From: Pseudomonadota bacterium
GTDB taxonomy: Bacteria > Bdellovibrionota_B > Oligoflexia > Oligoflexales > CAIYRB01
Assembly (NCBI GenBank): GCA_026390435.1
Contig: JAPLFY010000120.1
Span: 1-64,000, forward strand
Length of the DNA: 64,000 nucleotides
Direction: 5' to 3'
The notes beneath the pieces are model-generated. The model saw only the letters and a list, made by a program, of their open reading frames with translations, searched no databases and was not told the origin of the DNA. Made by a program: the position numbers and the translations under genes. Positions 7,487 to 17,085 of this stretch are shown piece by piece; the stretch's first letter is position 1; each line of letters starts with the position of its first letter.

Positions 7487-8734
7487 ATGTCGGTAACTAC
7501 ATTTATAGCTAAGCGTTATATGCAAGCCGGGCGAGACAATCGTTTCTTCTCCTGGATTTCCGTCCTAAGTATTGCTGGGGTAGCGATTGGCGTGGCTGCC
7601 ATGATTGTCGTCTGGTCCGTGATTAACGGCTTTGAAAGTGAACTAAGAAGGCGCTTTCTTGAGGCTAATGCGCACGTCATGGCGTACCGCTTTCCCCATG
7701 GCATTACCAACGGCGATCAATGGGCGAAAGAGATCAGCCACGACTTCAAACATGTAGTTCGCGGGATCTCCTTATTTGTGCACTATGAGACCATGGCGCG
7801 CAAAGATTCGATTCTGCACGGTGTTTTGGTGCGTGGAACCGATCCAAAAATGCGTGAGACTGTGCAGAGCCTAGTGCCAGTCACTAAGCCGACAGGGGCT
7901 CTCGATCTCTTGCAGCAGGAAATTATCGACAGCGCCGCTGGCAAGGCGCCTCCGGAGATTCCCAGCGTCATCATCGGATCTGGACTCTTATCACTCATGT
8001 CAGCCAAGGTTGGTGACACGATAGAACTCGTCGAGCCTACGAAAGAAAGCTTGGCTGCGATGAAGAAATTTAAAGTCGTGGGCATTTATGATTCTGGCCT
8101 GAAGCATTACGACAATAAGTTAGTCCTGATGAGTTTATCCACTGCTCAGCGATTTTTTAACATGGGCAAAAGGGTCACGGGGCTAGAGATCGGCCTCGAA
8201 AAGCCGTGGGACAGTCCCAAAATTGCTGAGCAGATGAGCGCAAAATACTCGCTTTCGATCAAAGAGTGGCAGTCCTTCAATCGCCCCCTCTTTGAAGCTA
8301 TGCAAATGGAACGCGTGGTGATTCTGCTGATCACCGGCCTCATCGCAGGAGTCGCGGGGTTTAATATCCTCACGACGATTTTCGTCGCCGTAAGCCAAAG
8401 GCAGAGAGACATCTCAATTTTGAAGGCCCTTGGCGCAACCAACAATCAGATATTAGTGTTGTTCATTAAGCAGGGAGTCTATATCGGACTGATCGGCGGC
8501 CTCATCGGCATGGGCTTGGCCGTCGCTATTAGCGCTGTATTGGAGCGCTATCAGTTCATCGATTTACCAGATCTCTACTTATTGGCACGCTTACCTATCT
8601 CTTACGAATGGTGGGTATATGCTGGGGTCGGAGCTGTCAGCCTTGCGATTGCCGTACTAGCAGGACTCTTCCCTGCGTGGATTGCCAGCCATGTGAATCC
8701 GGTGCAGGGCTTCCGCGGCAACGAGGGAGCATAA
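7487..8734 (+). CDS. LolC/LolE-family lipoprotein-release permease
   Basis: A 415-residue inner-membrane permease of the ABC system that extracts lipoproteins for transport to the outer membrane. Residues 23-47 form the first membrane helix, followed by a periplasmic domain of about 230 residues and three C-terminal helices within the FtsX fold. The line NILTTIFVAVSQRQRDISILKALGA is the coupling-helix region typical of LolC/E. No lolD ATPase follows. Only one permease is encoded here, so it may act as a homodimer (LolF-like) or with a partner elsewhere. The abundance of lipoproteins in this window makes such a system necessary. Confidence 0.88.
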   Translation: MSVTTFIAKRYMQAGRDNRFFSWISVLSIAGVAIGVAAMIVVWSVINGFESELRRRFLEANAHVMAYRFPHGITNGDQWAKEISHDFKHVVRGISLFVHYETMARKDSILHGVLVRGTDPKMRETVQSLVPVTKPTGALDLLQQEIIDSAAGKAPPEIPSVIIGSGLLSLMSAKVGDTIELVEPTKESLAAMKKFKVVGIYDSGLKHYDNKLVLMSLSTAQRFFNMGKRVTGLEIGLEKPWDSPKIAEQMSAKYSLSIKEWQSFNRPLFEAMQMERVVILLITGLIAGVAGFNILTTIFVAVSQRQRDISILKALGATNNQILVLFIKQGVYIGLIGGLIGMGLAVAISAVLERYQFIDLPDLYLLARLPISYEWWVYAGVGAVSLAIAVLAGLFPAWIASHVNPVQGFRGNEGA

Positions 8735-8843
8735 GACCGGCTTTATGCACCTAAAGCAGTCAATTGCCTTGGGTGCTGGCAAATGGTAAGGTCGCGATAA
8801 GCTTCATCAACATATTATCAGCAAGTAACAAGGATCCATCATC

Positions 8844-9557
8844 GTGGTTGACACTCGCGCCAATACACCTCCTGCTGAGTCGACTGCGCCCAAGACCGCT
8901 AAAAGACTGCCCCGCGGTTGCTTGAAGCTACAGTTTGCTGGTGAGCTGGTGCTGGTGCGCAATTCCATGCGCGATTTAGCCGGACTGTTTCGCCGCTATG
9001 AAGCCTTATTTGAATCCTTCGCGAATATGGAGCGCCCTGAGCGCATCATTAATTACCGCTTTATGAATGCACTCATGCTGACCAGTCACGCCAAGAAAAG
9101 CGAAAGTCCTGAGGAGCGCAAACTGCTTTTCGACCTCAAGAACAAGCTATTTCTCAGCATGGCTAATGACCGCGACTTGCGCCGCAAGTTGGTGTTTAAA
9201 TACTTAGTGTCAAAGCACTTTCGCGTCACCGAATTCTGCACTGAATGTACCGCAAAAAATACTGCCGATGGCACCAAACGGCACGTTTGGAAGTTCTGCA
9301 AGAGCTGCAAGATCGATCGCAACTTCTACAACGTGGTGTCGATGCACCATAAGTTTAATGAAGGCTCTGCAACCTTGTTTTTAAGCAACGATCTGATGCC
9401 AGAACTAAAGGGGCTGCAGATTACCAAGAAAGCTAAGCTGGAAGAGGTCGAAGAAGAGGCCCTATTTCAGCGCTACCATTACAACGTACGCAATCTAGAC
9501 GCCGTTGATTTGAACTCAGTGCTTGAGTGGAATAAGCGGCTCTTGCCTAAAGGCTAA
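8844..9557 (+). CDS. Unknown zinc-ribbon protein
   Basis: A 237-residue soluble protein with no signal peptide or membrane segment, starting at GTG. Residues 130-155 hold two CxxC pairs (CTEC, then CKSC 16 residues later), the geometry of a zinc ribbon, inside an arginine- and lysine-rich middle region. The C-terminus contains a charged stretch (KLEEVEEEALFQRYHYN). I do not recognise a family. A nucleic-acid or protein-binding role is possible from the ribbon and the basic character, but this is inference. It stands alone between the Lol permease and the convergent dnaJ. Confidence 0.75.
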   Translation: MVDTRANTPPAESTAPKTAKRLPRGCLKLQFAGELVLVRNSMRDLAGLFRRYEALFESFANMERPERIINYRFMNALMLTSHAKKSESPEERKLLFDLKNKLFLSMANDRDLRRKLVFKYLVSKHFRVTEFCTECTAKNTADGTKRHVWKFCKSCKIDRNFYNVVSMHHKFNEGSATLFLSNDLMPELKGLQITKKAKLEEVEEEALFQRYHYNVRNLDAVDLNSVLEWNKRLLPKG

Positions 9558-9587
9558 GAGCCGTCCTTCTCTCCGCAAGAGTATCTC

Positions 9588-10700
9588 TTAATCACGAAAA
9601 ATCTTGTGGAAGAAGCTGCCTTGATGGCCCGCGTCTTCTCCAGATACGGCAGCAAACTTCTCGAGTAGCTCGCGCTGCTCTTTACTTAGTTTCCGCGGTA
9701 CGACGACTTCTAGCTGCACATGAAGATCGCCACGACCGATGCCTTTAAGATGCGGCACTCCGACACCCGCGAGAGTGATGCGGTGACCATGCTGAATTCC
9801 AGCTGGGACATCGATAGTGCGCTCACCATCGAGAGTAGGAATGATCAATTTGCTGCCAAGAGCAGCCTGAGCCATGCCGATGCCGCGGCGAAGAATCAGA
9901 TCGTCTTCATCGCGCTCGTAAAGCTCGCTCTCTTTGACATGGAGCACCACGTAGAGGTCACCGGACGGTGCACCTTGACTGCCTGACTCGCCCTCACCGC
10001 CCACGCGCAAGCGCAGACCCGTATCGACACCGGCTGGGATCTTAACGGAGAGCTTCTTCTTCTCCATGGTGAAGCCCTTGCCAGCACATGGTTTACAGGG
10101 CTTCGAAATGGTCTCGCCTTCACCGCGGCAACTAGGGCAAGCCGTCTGAACGGCAAAAAACCCTTGGCTGCGCCGTACCTGACCGACACCACCACAGGTG
10201 CGACAAGTTTGCTTTCCACCTGGCTCAGCACGACTACCTTGGCAGGTGCTGCACTCGCAGGCGCGTTCAAACTCTAGCTCTCGCTCGACCCCACGGACGG
10301 CCTCTTCAAATTCGATCGCTAGGTCGTAGCGCAAATCAGCGCCGCGCCGCCCACGGCTACCGCCACGTCCACCACCGCCGCCGCTAAAACCAAAGAATTC
10401 TTCAAAAATATTCCCGAAGCTCGAGAACACATCGCCAACATCCTGGAAGCCTTGGAAGCCCTGACCAGACAGACCGGCGTGGCCGAAGCGGTCGTATGTG
10501 GCGCGCTTTTGCGCGTCACTAAGAACCTCGTAAGCCTCGGAAGCCTCTTTAAACCGGACCTCGGCTTCATGGTCCCCAGGATTGCGGTCCGGGTGATATT
10601 TCAGCGCCGACTTACGGTAAGCGGCCTTAATCTCTACTTCAGTAGACGTACGCTCAACGCTGAGCACTTCATAATAATCGCGTTTGGTAGTGCTGGACAT
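9588..10700 (-). CDS. dnaJ: Chaperone DnaJ
   Basis: A 370-residue Hsp70 co-chaperone with the full type I layout. The J domain has HPD near residue 38. A Gly/Phe region rich in [11 protein letters not shown] follows. The zinc domain has four cysteine repeats ([32 protein letters not shown]), the first lacking its final glycine. Two beta-sandwich substrate domains complete the protein. I chose the ATG at 10700 because [13 protein letters not shown] is the canonical DnaJ start. An in-frame TTG at 10748 overlapping panB would add 16 atypical residues. dnaK is not nearby. The gene follows panB on the same strand. Confidence 0.95.
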   Translation of the reverse strand: MSSTTKRDYYEVLSVERTSTEVEIKAAYRKSALKYHPDRNPGDHEAEVRFKEASEAYEVLSDAQKRATYDRFGHAGLSGQGFQGFQDVGDVFSSFGNIFEEFFGFSGGGGGRGGSRGRRGADLRYDLAIEFEEAVRGVERELEFERACECSTCQGSRAEPGGKQTCRTCGGVGQVRRSQGFFAVQTACPSCRGEGETISKPCKPCAGKGFTMEKKKLSVKIPAGVDTGLRLRVGGEGESGSQGAPSGDLYVVLHVKESELYERDEDDLILRRGIGMAQAALGSKLIIPTLDGERTIDVPAGIQHGHRITLAGVGVPHLKGIGRGDLHVQLEVVVPRKLSKEQRELLEKFAAVSGEDAGHQGSFFHKIFRD

Positions 10701-10744
10701 GAACTCTTCGCTTTGCAGTGCTAAATGGGAGCTCGACGCTCCGG

Positions 10745-11566
10745 TCAATCTTTAAAACTATGTTCGGCGGATGGAAACGAGCCTGCCTTGACTTCCTGAT
10801 CGTAAGTACTGACGGCATCCCGCACAACCTTGCCTAAGTTAGCGTATTTCTTCAAAAACTTAGGATTAAACTCCTCGTCGAAGCCGAGAATATCGTGCAA
10901 CACGATGATTTGGCCATCGCATTTTGGCCCGGCACCGATCCCAATGGTCGGGATTTTCAATGCCGCCGTAATACGGCCTGCTAGTTCCGCCGGGACCATC
11001 TCTAAAACCAGGGAAAATATACCCGCTTCTTGCAATGCCAAGGCATCGTCCATCATCCGCTTAGCCGCATCAGCACCGCGCCCCTGAACCCGGTAGCCAC
11101 CCATGGCATGGACGCTCTGCGGGGTCAGCCCCAGATGCCCCATCACCGGAATCCCCGCCTGGACCATAGCCTTCACCTGTGGGGCAATGCTGGCGCCACC
11201 CTCGACTTTTACCGCCTGCGCCCCAGCCTCCTGCACCAAACGACCCGCATTGGTGAGAGCCTGTTCGACAGAGACGTTGTAGCTAAGAAAGGGCATATCG
11301 GCGCAGACAAAGGGCCGGCGCAAAATGCGCGTCACAGCAGCCGTATGGTGCACCATGTCGTCCATTGTCACCGGCAAGGTGTTGTCGTAGCCGAGCATGA
11401 CGTTGCCCAGGCTATCGCCGACGAGCACAAGATCGACACCTGTTTGCTCAATTATACGGGCAAACGCTGCATCGTAGCAGGTGATAGATGATATTTTTTT
11501 ACCTGCGGCCTTCGCCTGAACAATGTGGCTGACCGTGACTGCTTCGCTTTGGGTGTATTTGCTCAT
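10745..11566 (-). CDS. panB: Ketopantoate hydroxymethyltransferase
   Basis: A 273-residue enzyme that transfers a hydroxymethyl group from methylene-tetrahydrofolate to ketoisovalerate, the first step of pantothenate synthesis. Family landmarks include [42 protein letters not shown] and [21 protein letters not shown]. The start at 11566 follows GAGGT at a normal distance and gives the standard length. A longer frame to 11641 would add 25 unrelated residues. It lies 44 bp upstream of dnaJ on the same strand and may be cotranscribed with it. Confidence 0.96.
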   Translation of the reverse strand: MSKYTQSEAVTVSHIVQAKAAGKKISSITCYDAAFARIIEQTGVDLVLVGDSLGNVMLGYDNTLPVTMDDMVHHTAAVTRILRRPFVCADMPFLSYNVSVEQALTNAGRLVQEAGAQAVKVEGGASIAPQVKAMVQAGIPVMGHLGLTPQSVHAMGGYRVQGRGADAAKRMMDDALALQEAGIFSLVLEMVPAELAGRITAALKIPTIGIGAGPKCDGQIIVLHDILGFDEEFNPKFLKKYANLGKVVRDAVSTYDQEVKAGSFPSAEHSFKD

Positions 11567-11707
11567 GGCTGTACCTCGCAAGAAGGGTAACAACCTAACA
11601 TGAAAAAACAGCGAGAAACAGTGCACAGTGGGGTCGGGCACTCACGCTAAGGTGCTGAAATCAAAATACTCCCCCTTAGGCACCCCTCCCCCAAGCAACT
11701 GGTGATC

Positions 11708-13459
11708 CTAGTTCACCGAGTTAACGACCACAGCGTCGAGCTTAACCCAAGCGCCGCCTAGCCAGCGCACGCGCGGTTTGATGACGCCATTGTCGGGAAC
11801 CTGAAAGTCGAGAACAAAGCGCTGGAGTTGATGGTTAGCAAAAAAATCCTGACGGTTGATCGTCTTCTTTGCCAAAATGTTTTTTCCGTTCGACAGGAGA
11901 TCAATTTCTAAAACCGGCTCGTGAACGCCATCGACATGGTCAATCTCAAGGTAAAAGATAGCCTGACCTACATTACCCTTAACTTGCGCCACAGATCTTT
12001 TGTGGAGAAGAAATCCTGGCTCATTTTTCCCGGGATTTGATCGAACAGACCAACCATTTCCGTCGCGACTGCCAACTTGGTGCCAGTCACTCCCTCCATC
12101 CTCAGCTTGCAAGACAACACTACTAATTGGTTTGGTGGTCGCGCTATTTCGCTGTCGCTCGAGAGTAATGGTGCGCATTTGCTCCATGCCGCGAGAGGGG
12201 GAATCACCAGACTTTGGCGGAATATGCTGCCCCGCCAAAACCGAGCCAGTAAACTCAAAACCACCGTGGACGATGCATAAGCAAATACCAAAGTCCTCCC
12301 CGGCATGATCAATATTCTGAATCATTCCGATCGATCGCCCATCCTGCAGCTCTGGCGTAGCACTGAGAATAAGTCGGCCTGCGCCATGGACATTGATCAA
12401 ATCACCTGACTGACCTTCGCCCAAGTAATTCAGCGGTGAATAAAGTGAAAGATGTTCACCATTCCACGCAATGTAGTTCTGGTATTGTTTGAGGTAGTGA
12501 GGGTGTGGCCAGTCCGTGAGCAGCTGACCGCCGATAAGTTTCTCCATGCCCTCATTGGCAACGGCGTGATCGCCAGCATTGACCATTTGATAATGACGAC
12601 CTATGACCGGCTTATTCGCATACATGGTGTAAGCGGTGGCGAGACGCAGTTCTGTAGTGTCGTGGTCATTTACCGGATAGGACGTACCGCAGGCGAAGGA
12701 ATCTTCGTGAAATCTGGCGACGATTGTCAGCGGAGCCTCATTCTGAAAGATGATTTCGCCGTCGCCCAATATAACCTTAGATGCACCTATAGGAGTGTCC
12801 CAGCGCGTTGGATCGTTGTTGGCATTAATGCACTGACGCCACCACTTGGGAGCATCAGTAAAATGGTTGGCCTCTATAATACCAGCCTGACTATCATGGC
12901 GCCCGTTTTTGAAGCGGGGAATCTCGTAGTGCTCGGCACCATTGTAAGCGCGAGGCCATTGTCCATCGCCGTCTTCTCCAGGGAGGAGCATGCTAATGGG
13001 GCGCCGCCCCATATGGGTAGGCTCGCTCAGAGAAAAATCTAAGCTCTCAATTTGACCGTTAAGGGGCCAGAGCCCATTCAATTTGCCGGAAAATCCAGTG
13101 TTGTCGATCCAAGCTAAATAATACCGACCGACAAATATATAGTCGCCGCCTCTCGGACCTTCCCTAGGGGGAAAACCCAAACCCTTTATTGCCCTCTCAG
13201 CAAGTTCGTTGACCCTAGCTGGATCTGCGACGCCAGTGCAGTCATACAATGTCGGGCCTGCCAATGGCGTGTGCATCCGACACGACGACTCCGACCTGCC
13301 TTGTAGCTCACTATTAGCATCAGAGGACGAGCCGGTCTGGAATGGCTTACAAGCTCCAGAAAATAATAAAACTACGGAAATTAATACTGCCGGTCCAACT
13401 TGGGCTACCCCTTTGGGGGAGTGGCTTATGTTAGCGTCCAAGAAATGTCTCACGAGCAT
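11708..13459 (-). CDS. Large secreted protein of unknown function
   Basis: A 583-residue exported protein. After a positively charged N-terminus a hydrophobic segment (LISVVLLF) ends at SGAC, a weak lipobox, so it may be a lipoprotein. The rest is rich in aromatic residues, with segments such as YYLAWIDNTGFSG and PKWWRQCINANNDPTRWDTP. The last 130 residues start VVLQAEDGG and look like a beta-sandwich, carbohydrate-binding type of module. I do not recognise the family. A surface or secreted polysaccharide-related role is possible but unproven. It lies downstream of the trypsin-like gene on the same strand, about 100 bp away. Confidence 0.7.
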   Translation of the reverse strand: MLVRHFLDANISHSPKGVAQVGPAVLISVVLLFSGACKPFQTGSSSDANSELQGRSESSCRMHTPLAGPTLYDCTGVADPARVNELAERAIKGLGFPPREGPRGGDYIFVGRYYLAWIDNTGFSGKLNGLWPLNGQIESLDFSLSEPTHMGRRPISMLLPGEDGDGQWPRAYNGAEHYEIPRFKNGRHDSQAGIIEANHFTDAPKWWRQCINANNDPTRWDTPIGASKVILGDGEIIFQNEAPLTIVARFHEDSFACGTSYPVNDHDTTELRLATAYTMYANKPVIGRHYQMVNAGDHAVANEGMEKLIGGQLLTDWPHPHYLKQYQNYIAWNGEHLSLYSPLNYLGEGQSGDLINVHGAGRLILSATPELQDGRSIGMIQNIDHAGEDFGICLCIVHGGFEFTGSVLAGQHIPPKSGDSPSRGMEQMRTITLERQRNSATTKPISSVVLQAEDGGSDWHQVGSRDGNGWSVRSNPGKNEPGFLLHKRSVAQVKGNVGQAIFYLEIDHVDGVHEPVLEIDLLSNGKNILAKKTINRQDFFANHQLQRFVLDFQVPDNGVIKPRVRWLGGAWVKLDAVVVNSVN

Positions 13460-13556
13460 CTCACCATCCGTTGCCCAAACTTACTTGGTCCGGGTGCAGA
13501 CCCCCGAGCCCCTCAAAACGAGCAGAATCTGATGCTAACGATTTTTATTTTTCCGG

Positions 13557-14429
13557 TTATTTTAAAAAGCTACCGTAGGTGGCCACTCCTAAAACCCCTT
13601 TGATCCAACCTCTGTAAGCAGGAACGAGTGTATAGATGCCGCCACGGTCACAAGAGTCTGGGCCGCGCGAGGTGAGACCAACCAAAAGCAAGGTACCATT
13701 TTTTGACTTAACAAAAGCTGGACCGCCGCTGTCACCGTTACAAGTATCTGGTAGCCCTTTGCCGCCAGCGAAAAACTCTGAGGCGCTTAGCGCATCTTCT
13801 TCAGCGCCTAGCCTTTTGGAAAATTTAGTCTCAGCCATTCTTAAATTATGGCGGGCCGAAGCCGGCTCTCGACTGGACTGTTTACCGTATCCCATGATGA
13901 CTACCGATTGTCCGTCGACAAAGGCGTCCAAGACATCGTTAGGATCAAGTACCCGAGCTGTATGAACATCCCGAACAGGCTCACTCAAGGTCCAGATGGC
14001 GATATCGCGAGCATCGCCCGGCTTCACATCGTCAGCACTCTCGTCCGCAGTATTTTCGGAGCTATAATCTTCATGGACGGCAATCGATTGGACGGAGTGA
14101 AGCTCGACGTTTTCCGATTCAGGATCACTCTCATTGGCTACGACTGACACCGACGCAGGATCAGTTAATTTGCCGTCATCGCCGAGTGAACAATGTGCCG
14201 CCGTGAGAAGATGCCTAGGGCTGATCATAACGCCGGTGCAAAAAGATGACGTATCGCTAGCGCTATCACCTTCGTTCAAAGACACAACCGGATATAACTT
14301 AGCATCGGCATCGCGACCCTTTACGATCTTGGTATGACTCACGGATTGCGTTGCGGCCGAGCAGCCGATCACGGTCACAAAACCAGCAAACACTGCAGCA
14401 GTCGGCTTAATGCATCCAATAAGATTCAT
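13557..14429 (-). CDS. Trypsin-like (S1) serine protease, lipoprotein
   Basis: A 290-residue S1 protease with the full triad: H79 in TAAHC, D142 in DIAIW, and S234 in GDSGGP. D228, six residues before the serine, corresponds to the trypsin specificity aspartate, so cleavage after Lys or Arg is predicted. The signal segment ends VIGC at residues 20-23, a lipobox, so the enzyme is probably membrane anchored. The mature chain would begin after K34 at IVKGRDA, in place of the usual IVGG, which suggests activation by trypsin-like cleavage. The partner protein downstream is unknown. Confidence 0.9.
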   Translation of the reverse strand: MNLIGCIKPTAAVFAGFVTVIGCSAATQSVSHTKIVKGRDADAKLYPVVSLNEGDSASDTSSFCTGVMISPRHLLTAAHCSLGDDGKLTDPASVSVVANESDPESENVELHSVQSIAVHEDYSSENTADESADDVKPGDARDIAIWTLSEPVRDVHTARVLDPNDVLDAFVDGQSVVIMGYGKQSSREPASARHNLRMAETKFSKRLGAEEDALSASEFFAGGKGLPDTCNGDSGGPAFVKSKNGTLLLVGLTSRGPDSCDRGGIYTLVPAYRGWIKGVLGVATYGSFLK

Positions 14430-14701
14430 GAAATTGACCTCGGCCCGCTAAGTTGCCCTATCCGCTACCTGTATGAATCAAGAGCGACCAGTGCATAGTT
14501 ATGCATAGAGACGGGTAATTATATAAGGATATATGCTCCTGTCTACAAATAATTACTAGTATTTATGAGAATTAATGAGCGTGCATAAAATGATAAATTA
14601 TACAGAATTATACAATCGAGGGGTGGGATATATTTTGGCCAACTACAGGCGTCGCATGGCGCCGCGCCCCACTACCCACTCAAATCAACACTGCATATCA
14701 A

Positions 14702-14908
14702 TTATGACTTTATGATGATGTTGCAAGAGTCGGCTTCAGCATCAAAGACCAGGATAGCCTTACCCGATCGCAATTGGCGCATCACTTGGTCGATTTTTGC
14801 CTCAAGGGAGACCTCGTGAGCGCCATAATCCGTGCCTTCACGCGTGATAAAATTTTCCACCACGCTACGAAGTGTGTCTGGGTGAAGCATATCGATCGGG
14901 ATCTGCAT
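14702..14908 (-). CDS. yheU: YheU-like protein (UPF0270)
   Basis: A 68-residue protein closely resembling E. coli YheU: it begins IPIDMLHPDTLRSVVENFI, then TREGTDYGAHEVSLEAK and the line RQLRSGKAILVFDAEADSCNI. The biochemical function of the family is not known to me. It lies 15 bp downstream of an unrelated small secreted protein gene and is probably cotranscribed with it. Confidence 0.85.
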   Translation of the reverse strand: MQIPIDMLHPDTLRSVVENFITREGTDYGAHEVSLEAKIDQVMRQLRSGKAILVFDAEADSCNIIIKS

Positions 14909-14923
14909 AGAGTCGCATACACT

Positions 14924-15391
14924 TTAATGAGGAGTCTGAGATTCACACATAAAAACACAATTGCCAGCAGAATTGATACAAACTTTTGAGTGATCCTCAA
15001 AAGTGCAATACTCGTAACTCGGGGACCCTCCCGTAGCTAAGGAAAGTCCTAAACCCTCACCGAAGTAGCTGCAATATAACCGCCAAACACCACCCTGCAC
15101 CGCCACTTCAGCCTTGAAGAGCGGCATCGATGCCACGGGAAGACCGGCAACCTCAAGCCCAGAGAATGCAACTTCATCCGATTTAGAGTAATAAAACGCA
15201 TTAAATGATCTCGGTATTTGCCACGATATGATCGCAGTGGGCTCCGGACAATGGATCAAAGTTAGGCTTGCGGTCGGAGTTATTATTGGAAAACTTTGGC
15301 TCAATGGGTAAGCCCAGGAAGTCTGCGGACAAACAAAGCCCGAACCTACCAACATCAGACCACATAAAGCCCTAGCAGGGTGCATAGTCAT
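14924..15391 (-). CDS. Small secreted protein of unknown function
   Basis: A 155-residue protein with a clear Sec signal peptide (ALCGLMLVGSGFVCPQTSWA, cleavage after the last A near residue 27). The mature part has seven or so cysteines, several in the last 40 residues (YEYCTFEDHSKVCINSAGNCVFMCES), suggesting disulphide bonds in the periplasm or outside. No family recognised. The start is preceded by GGAGTAACCTCC, itself an inverted repeat that could hide the ribosome site. Confidence 0.6.
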   Translation of the reverse strand: MTMHPARALCGLMLVGSGFVCPQTSWAYPLSQSFPIITPTASLTLIHCPEPTAIISWQIPRSFNAFYYSKSDEVAFSGLEVAGLPVASMPLFKAEVAVQGGVWRLYCSYFGEGLGLSLATGGSPSYEYCTFEDHSKVCINSAGNCVFMCESQTPH

Positions 15392-15421
15392 CTTGGAGGT
15401 TACTCCATTAACGGAAGTTAT

Positions 15422-15877
15422 CTACTGCCGCGAGAACCCGTGACTCTCCATATGGACTTGACGACTACCAATTCTCGACAAATTAGCAAGCTCGGTAGTC
15501 AGCAATTCGTAAAGATCATCCGCCGCAACGATACCCTTGAGATTGCCCGAGGAATCAACGACCGGCAATCTCCTGACGCCCGAGCTTTCCATCATTTCAG
15601 TAGCCTCGAGTAGCCCGTCCGTGTCACGCGCAATGCGCGGCTCAAGTACCATCACTTGACTAACTTTGGTTTCTTCAGGACAAAGCTTTTGCGCCAAAAC
15701 CTTCAGCACCAAATCACGATCAGTCACAACACCAAGCGGATCCTTGGGATGTTCGGGATGCTTAACAACTACCAGCGTGCCAACATGCTTCTCTTTCATA
15801 ATCAGTGCTGCATTCAATACGCTAGCATCGGGACTAATGCAGACTACATTGCGATTACATACATCCTTGAGTGGCAT
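15422..15877 (-). CDS. Paired CBS-domain protein
   Basis: A 151-residue protein made of two CBS domains and nothing else: the first from about residue 9 (VCISPDASVLNAALIM through GVVTDRDLV), the second from about 80 (ARDTDGLLEATEMM through GIVAADDLYELL). Such stand-alone pairs bind adenosine nucleotides and act as energy or ligand sensors, often on a separate partner. AGGAGG is placed 6 bases before the ATG. No obvious partner lies nearby. Confidence 0.9.
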   Translation of the reverse strand: MPLKDVCNRNVVCISPDASVLNAALIMKEKHVGTLVVVKHPEHPKDPLGVVTDRDLVLKVLAQKLCPEETKVSQVMVLEPRIARDTDGLLEATEMMESSGVRRLPVVDSSGNLKGIVAADDLYELLTTELANLSRIGSRQVHMESHGFSRQ

Positions 15878-15984
15878 AACATCCTCCTGATTTAACTTTT
15901 CTTCATCAAGTGAGAGCTTTCTTCACCGCAAACTGCGACGTGAATCAGCCGTATCTACTTGTATGCAAGAGTTAGTCCGATTCA

Positions 15985-16015
15985 GATAAAAAAAGCGGAT
16001 GCCGAAAACATCCGC
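15985..16015 (-). terminator. Terminator after the gene at 16064
   Basis: AGCGGATG (15993-16000) and CATCCGCT (16008-16015) form a perfect stem. On the minus strand it is followed by seven T residues. An A-run on the other side makes it partly bidirectional. Confidence 0.8.
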
Positions 16016-16063
16016 TCAAAAAAATTATTCCAATTCGCAGCACTCGATCTCATGAGCCGCTGC

Positions 16064-16792
16064 CTACTTACCGAATATTTCTCGCCGTCCGGTATCCTGA
16101 CTCACTGGATTGATGAGTGGCCCGCGATCAAACCCTTTTTCATAAAATGACCCAATAGACGTCGGGTACTGTGACTTTTTTTCCAGGTCCCAGCTAATGC
16201 TCACGACACCCTTGTCATGGATCTCCAAACTAACTTCACGAATGATCTCGGTGGCAGTCCAGGACTTGGTGGTACCCAGCAACTTGGCGCTACCATCTTT
16301 AACACCGACGGCCAGAATCTGCCCACCATCTAGTGGATAGTAATCTTGACCCGGATCAAGCACCATCGGTGTCTTCGGCTGCACTGTGAATTCGATGCTT
16401 TGACCAATAACGTGGCAGCCATCTGATAGTAGAGTTAATTCTCTTTTATCTACCACGATCCCATCCACCTTCAAAGACAGCACATGATCGCCAATCTGCT
16501 CAAAAGCCCCCGCATAAGTCAGGAAATGGGACAGCTTCACTGTTCCGTTCTCTAGAATGCGACTACCTTTTAGCCACCCCATGTTGCTTAGAATATCAAG
16601 CTGGCCTTCGTAAACATCTAACAGCTCAATCTGGGGCTGCTCGCCTAGCGGAATAAATACCGAGACGTTAAGGCCGCTCGCAGCTCTTGCATCGCAGGTT
16701 CCGCTTGCTTGAGTGTCGGCAGAAAATGACGGGCTACTTAGACCTCCACAAGCTAACAACAAGAAGACTGGTATCTGTAAAAAAATTTTCAT
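16064..16792 (-). CDS. Putative lipoprotein of unknown function
   Basis: A 242-residue exported protein. Starting at the ATG at 16792 gives MKIFLQIPVFLLLACGG, a short signal sequence with a good lipobox (LLAC). A longer frame to 16828 would place 12 residues ahead of it and is less likely. The mature part is mostly beta-strand-like with no motif I recognise. A strong terminator follows. Confidence 0.65.
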   Translation of the reverse strand: MKIFLQIPVFLLLACGGLSSPSFSADTQASGTCDARAASGLNVSVFIPLGEQPQIELLDVYEGQLDILSNMGWLKGSRILENGTVKLSHFLTYAGAFEQIGDHVLSLKVDGIVVDKRELTLLSDGCHVIGQSIEFTVQPKTPMVLDPGQDYYPLDGGQILAVGVKDGSAKLLGTTKSWTATEIIREVSLEIHDKGVVSISWDLEKKSQYPTSIGSFYEKGFDRGPLINPVSQDTGRREIFGK

Positions 16793-17085
16793 GACACGTT
16801 TCCCAAGAATTATTTGTTTTTCACACACCGAGAAAGAGTAACGATACTCAGAATGCCAAGGCTTTGAGCACCCCCTATCATGACCTCTAAGGTACTATAA
16901 TATTTTGCTTTTAAAACCATTTTTTGCAAATAATGTGGCACCTGCATCCTGCTCCCCGCGAGCTGAAGGCCCCAAGACATTAAGCCCCCCGAAAAAACTA
17001 GCTGCTAGGCAGTTGTATTTCAGGACGACAGGCAATACCTTCAAGTCATATTTTAGCGATCAATAAGAGATCTTGGAGACTATTT

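Noticed and set aside
11030-11491. A 153-codon plus-strand frame
   Set aside because: It is antisense to panB, which is a certain gene.
12452-13042. A long plus-strand frame (196 codons) within 11708-13459
   Set aside because: It is antisense to a larger frame that has a signal peptide, a ribosome site and sensible composition.
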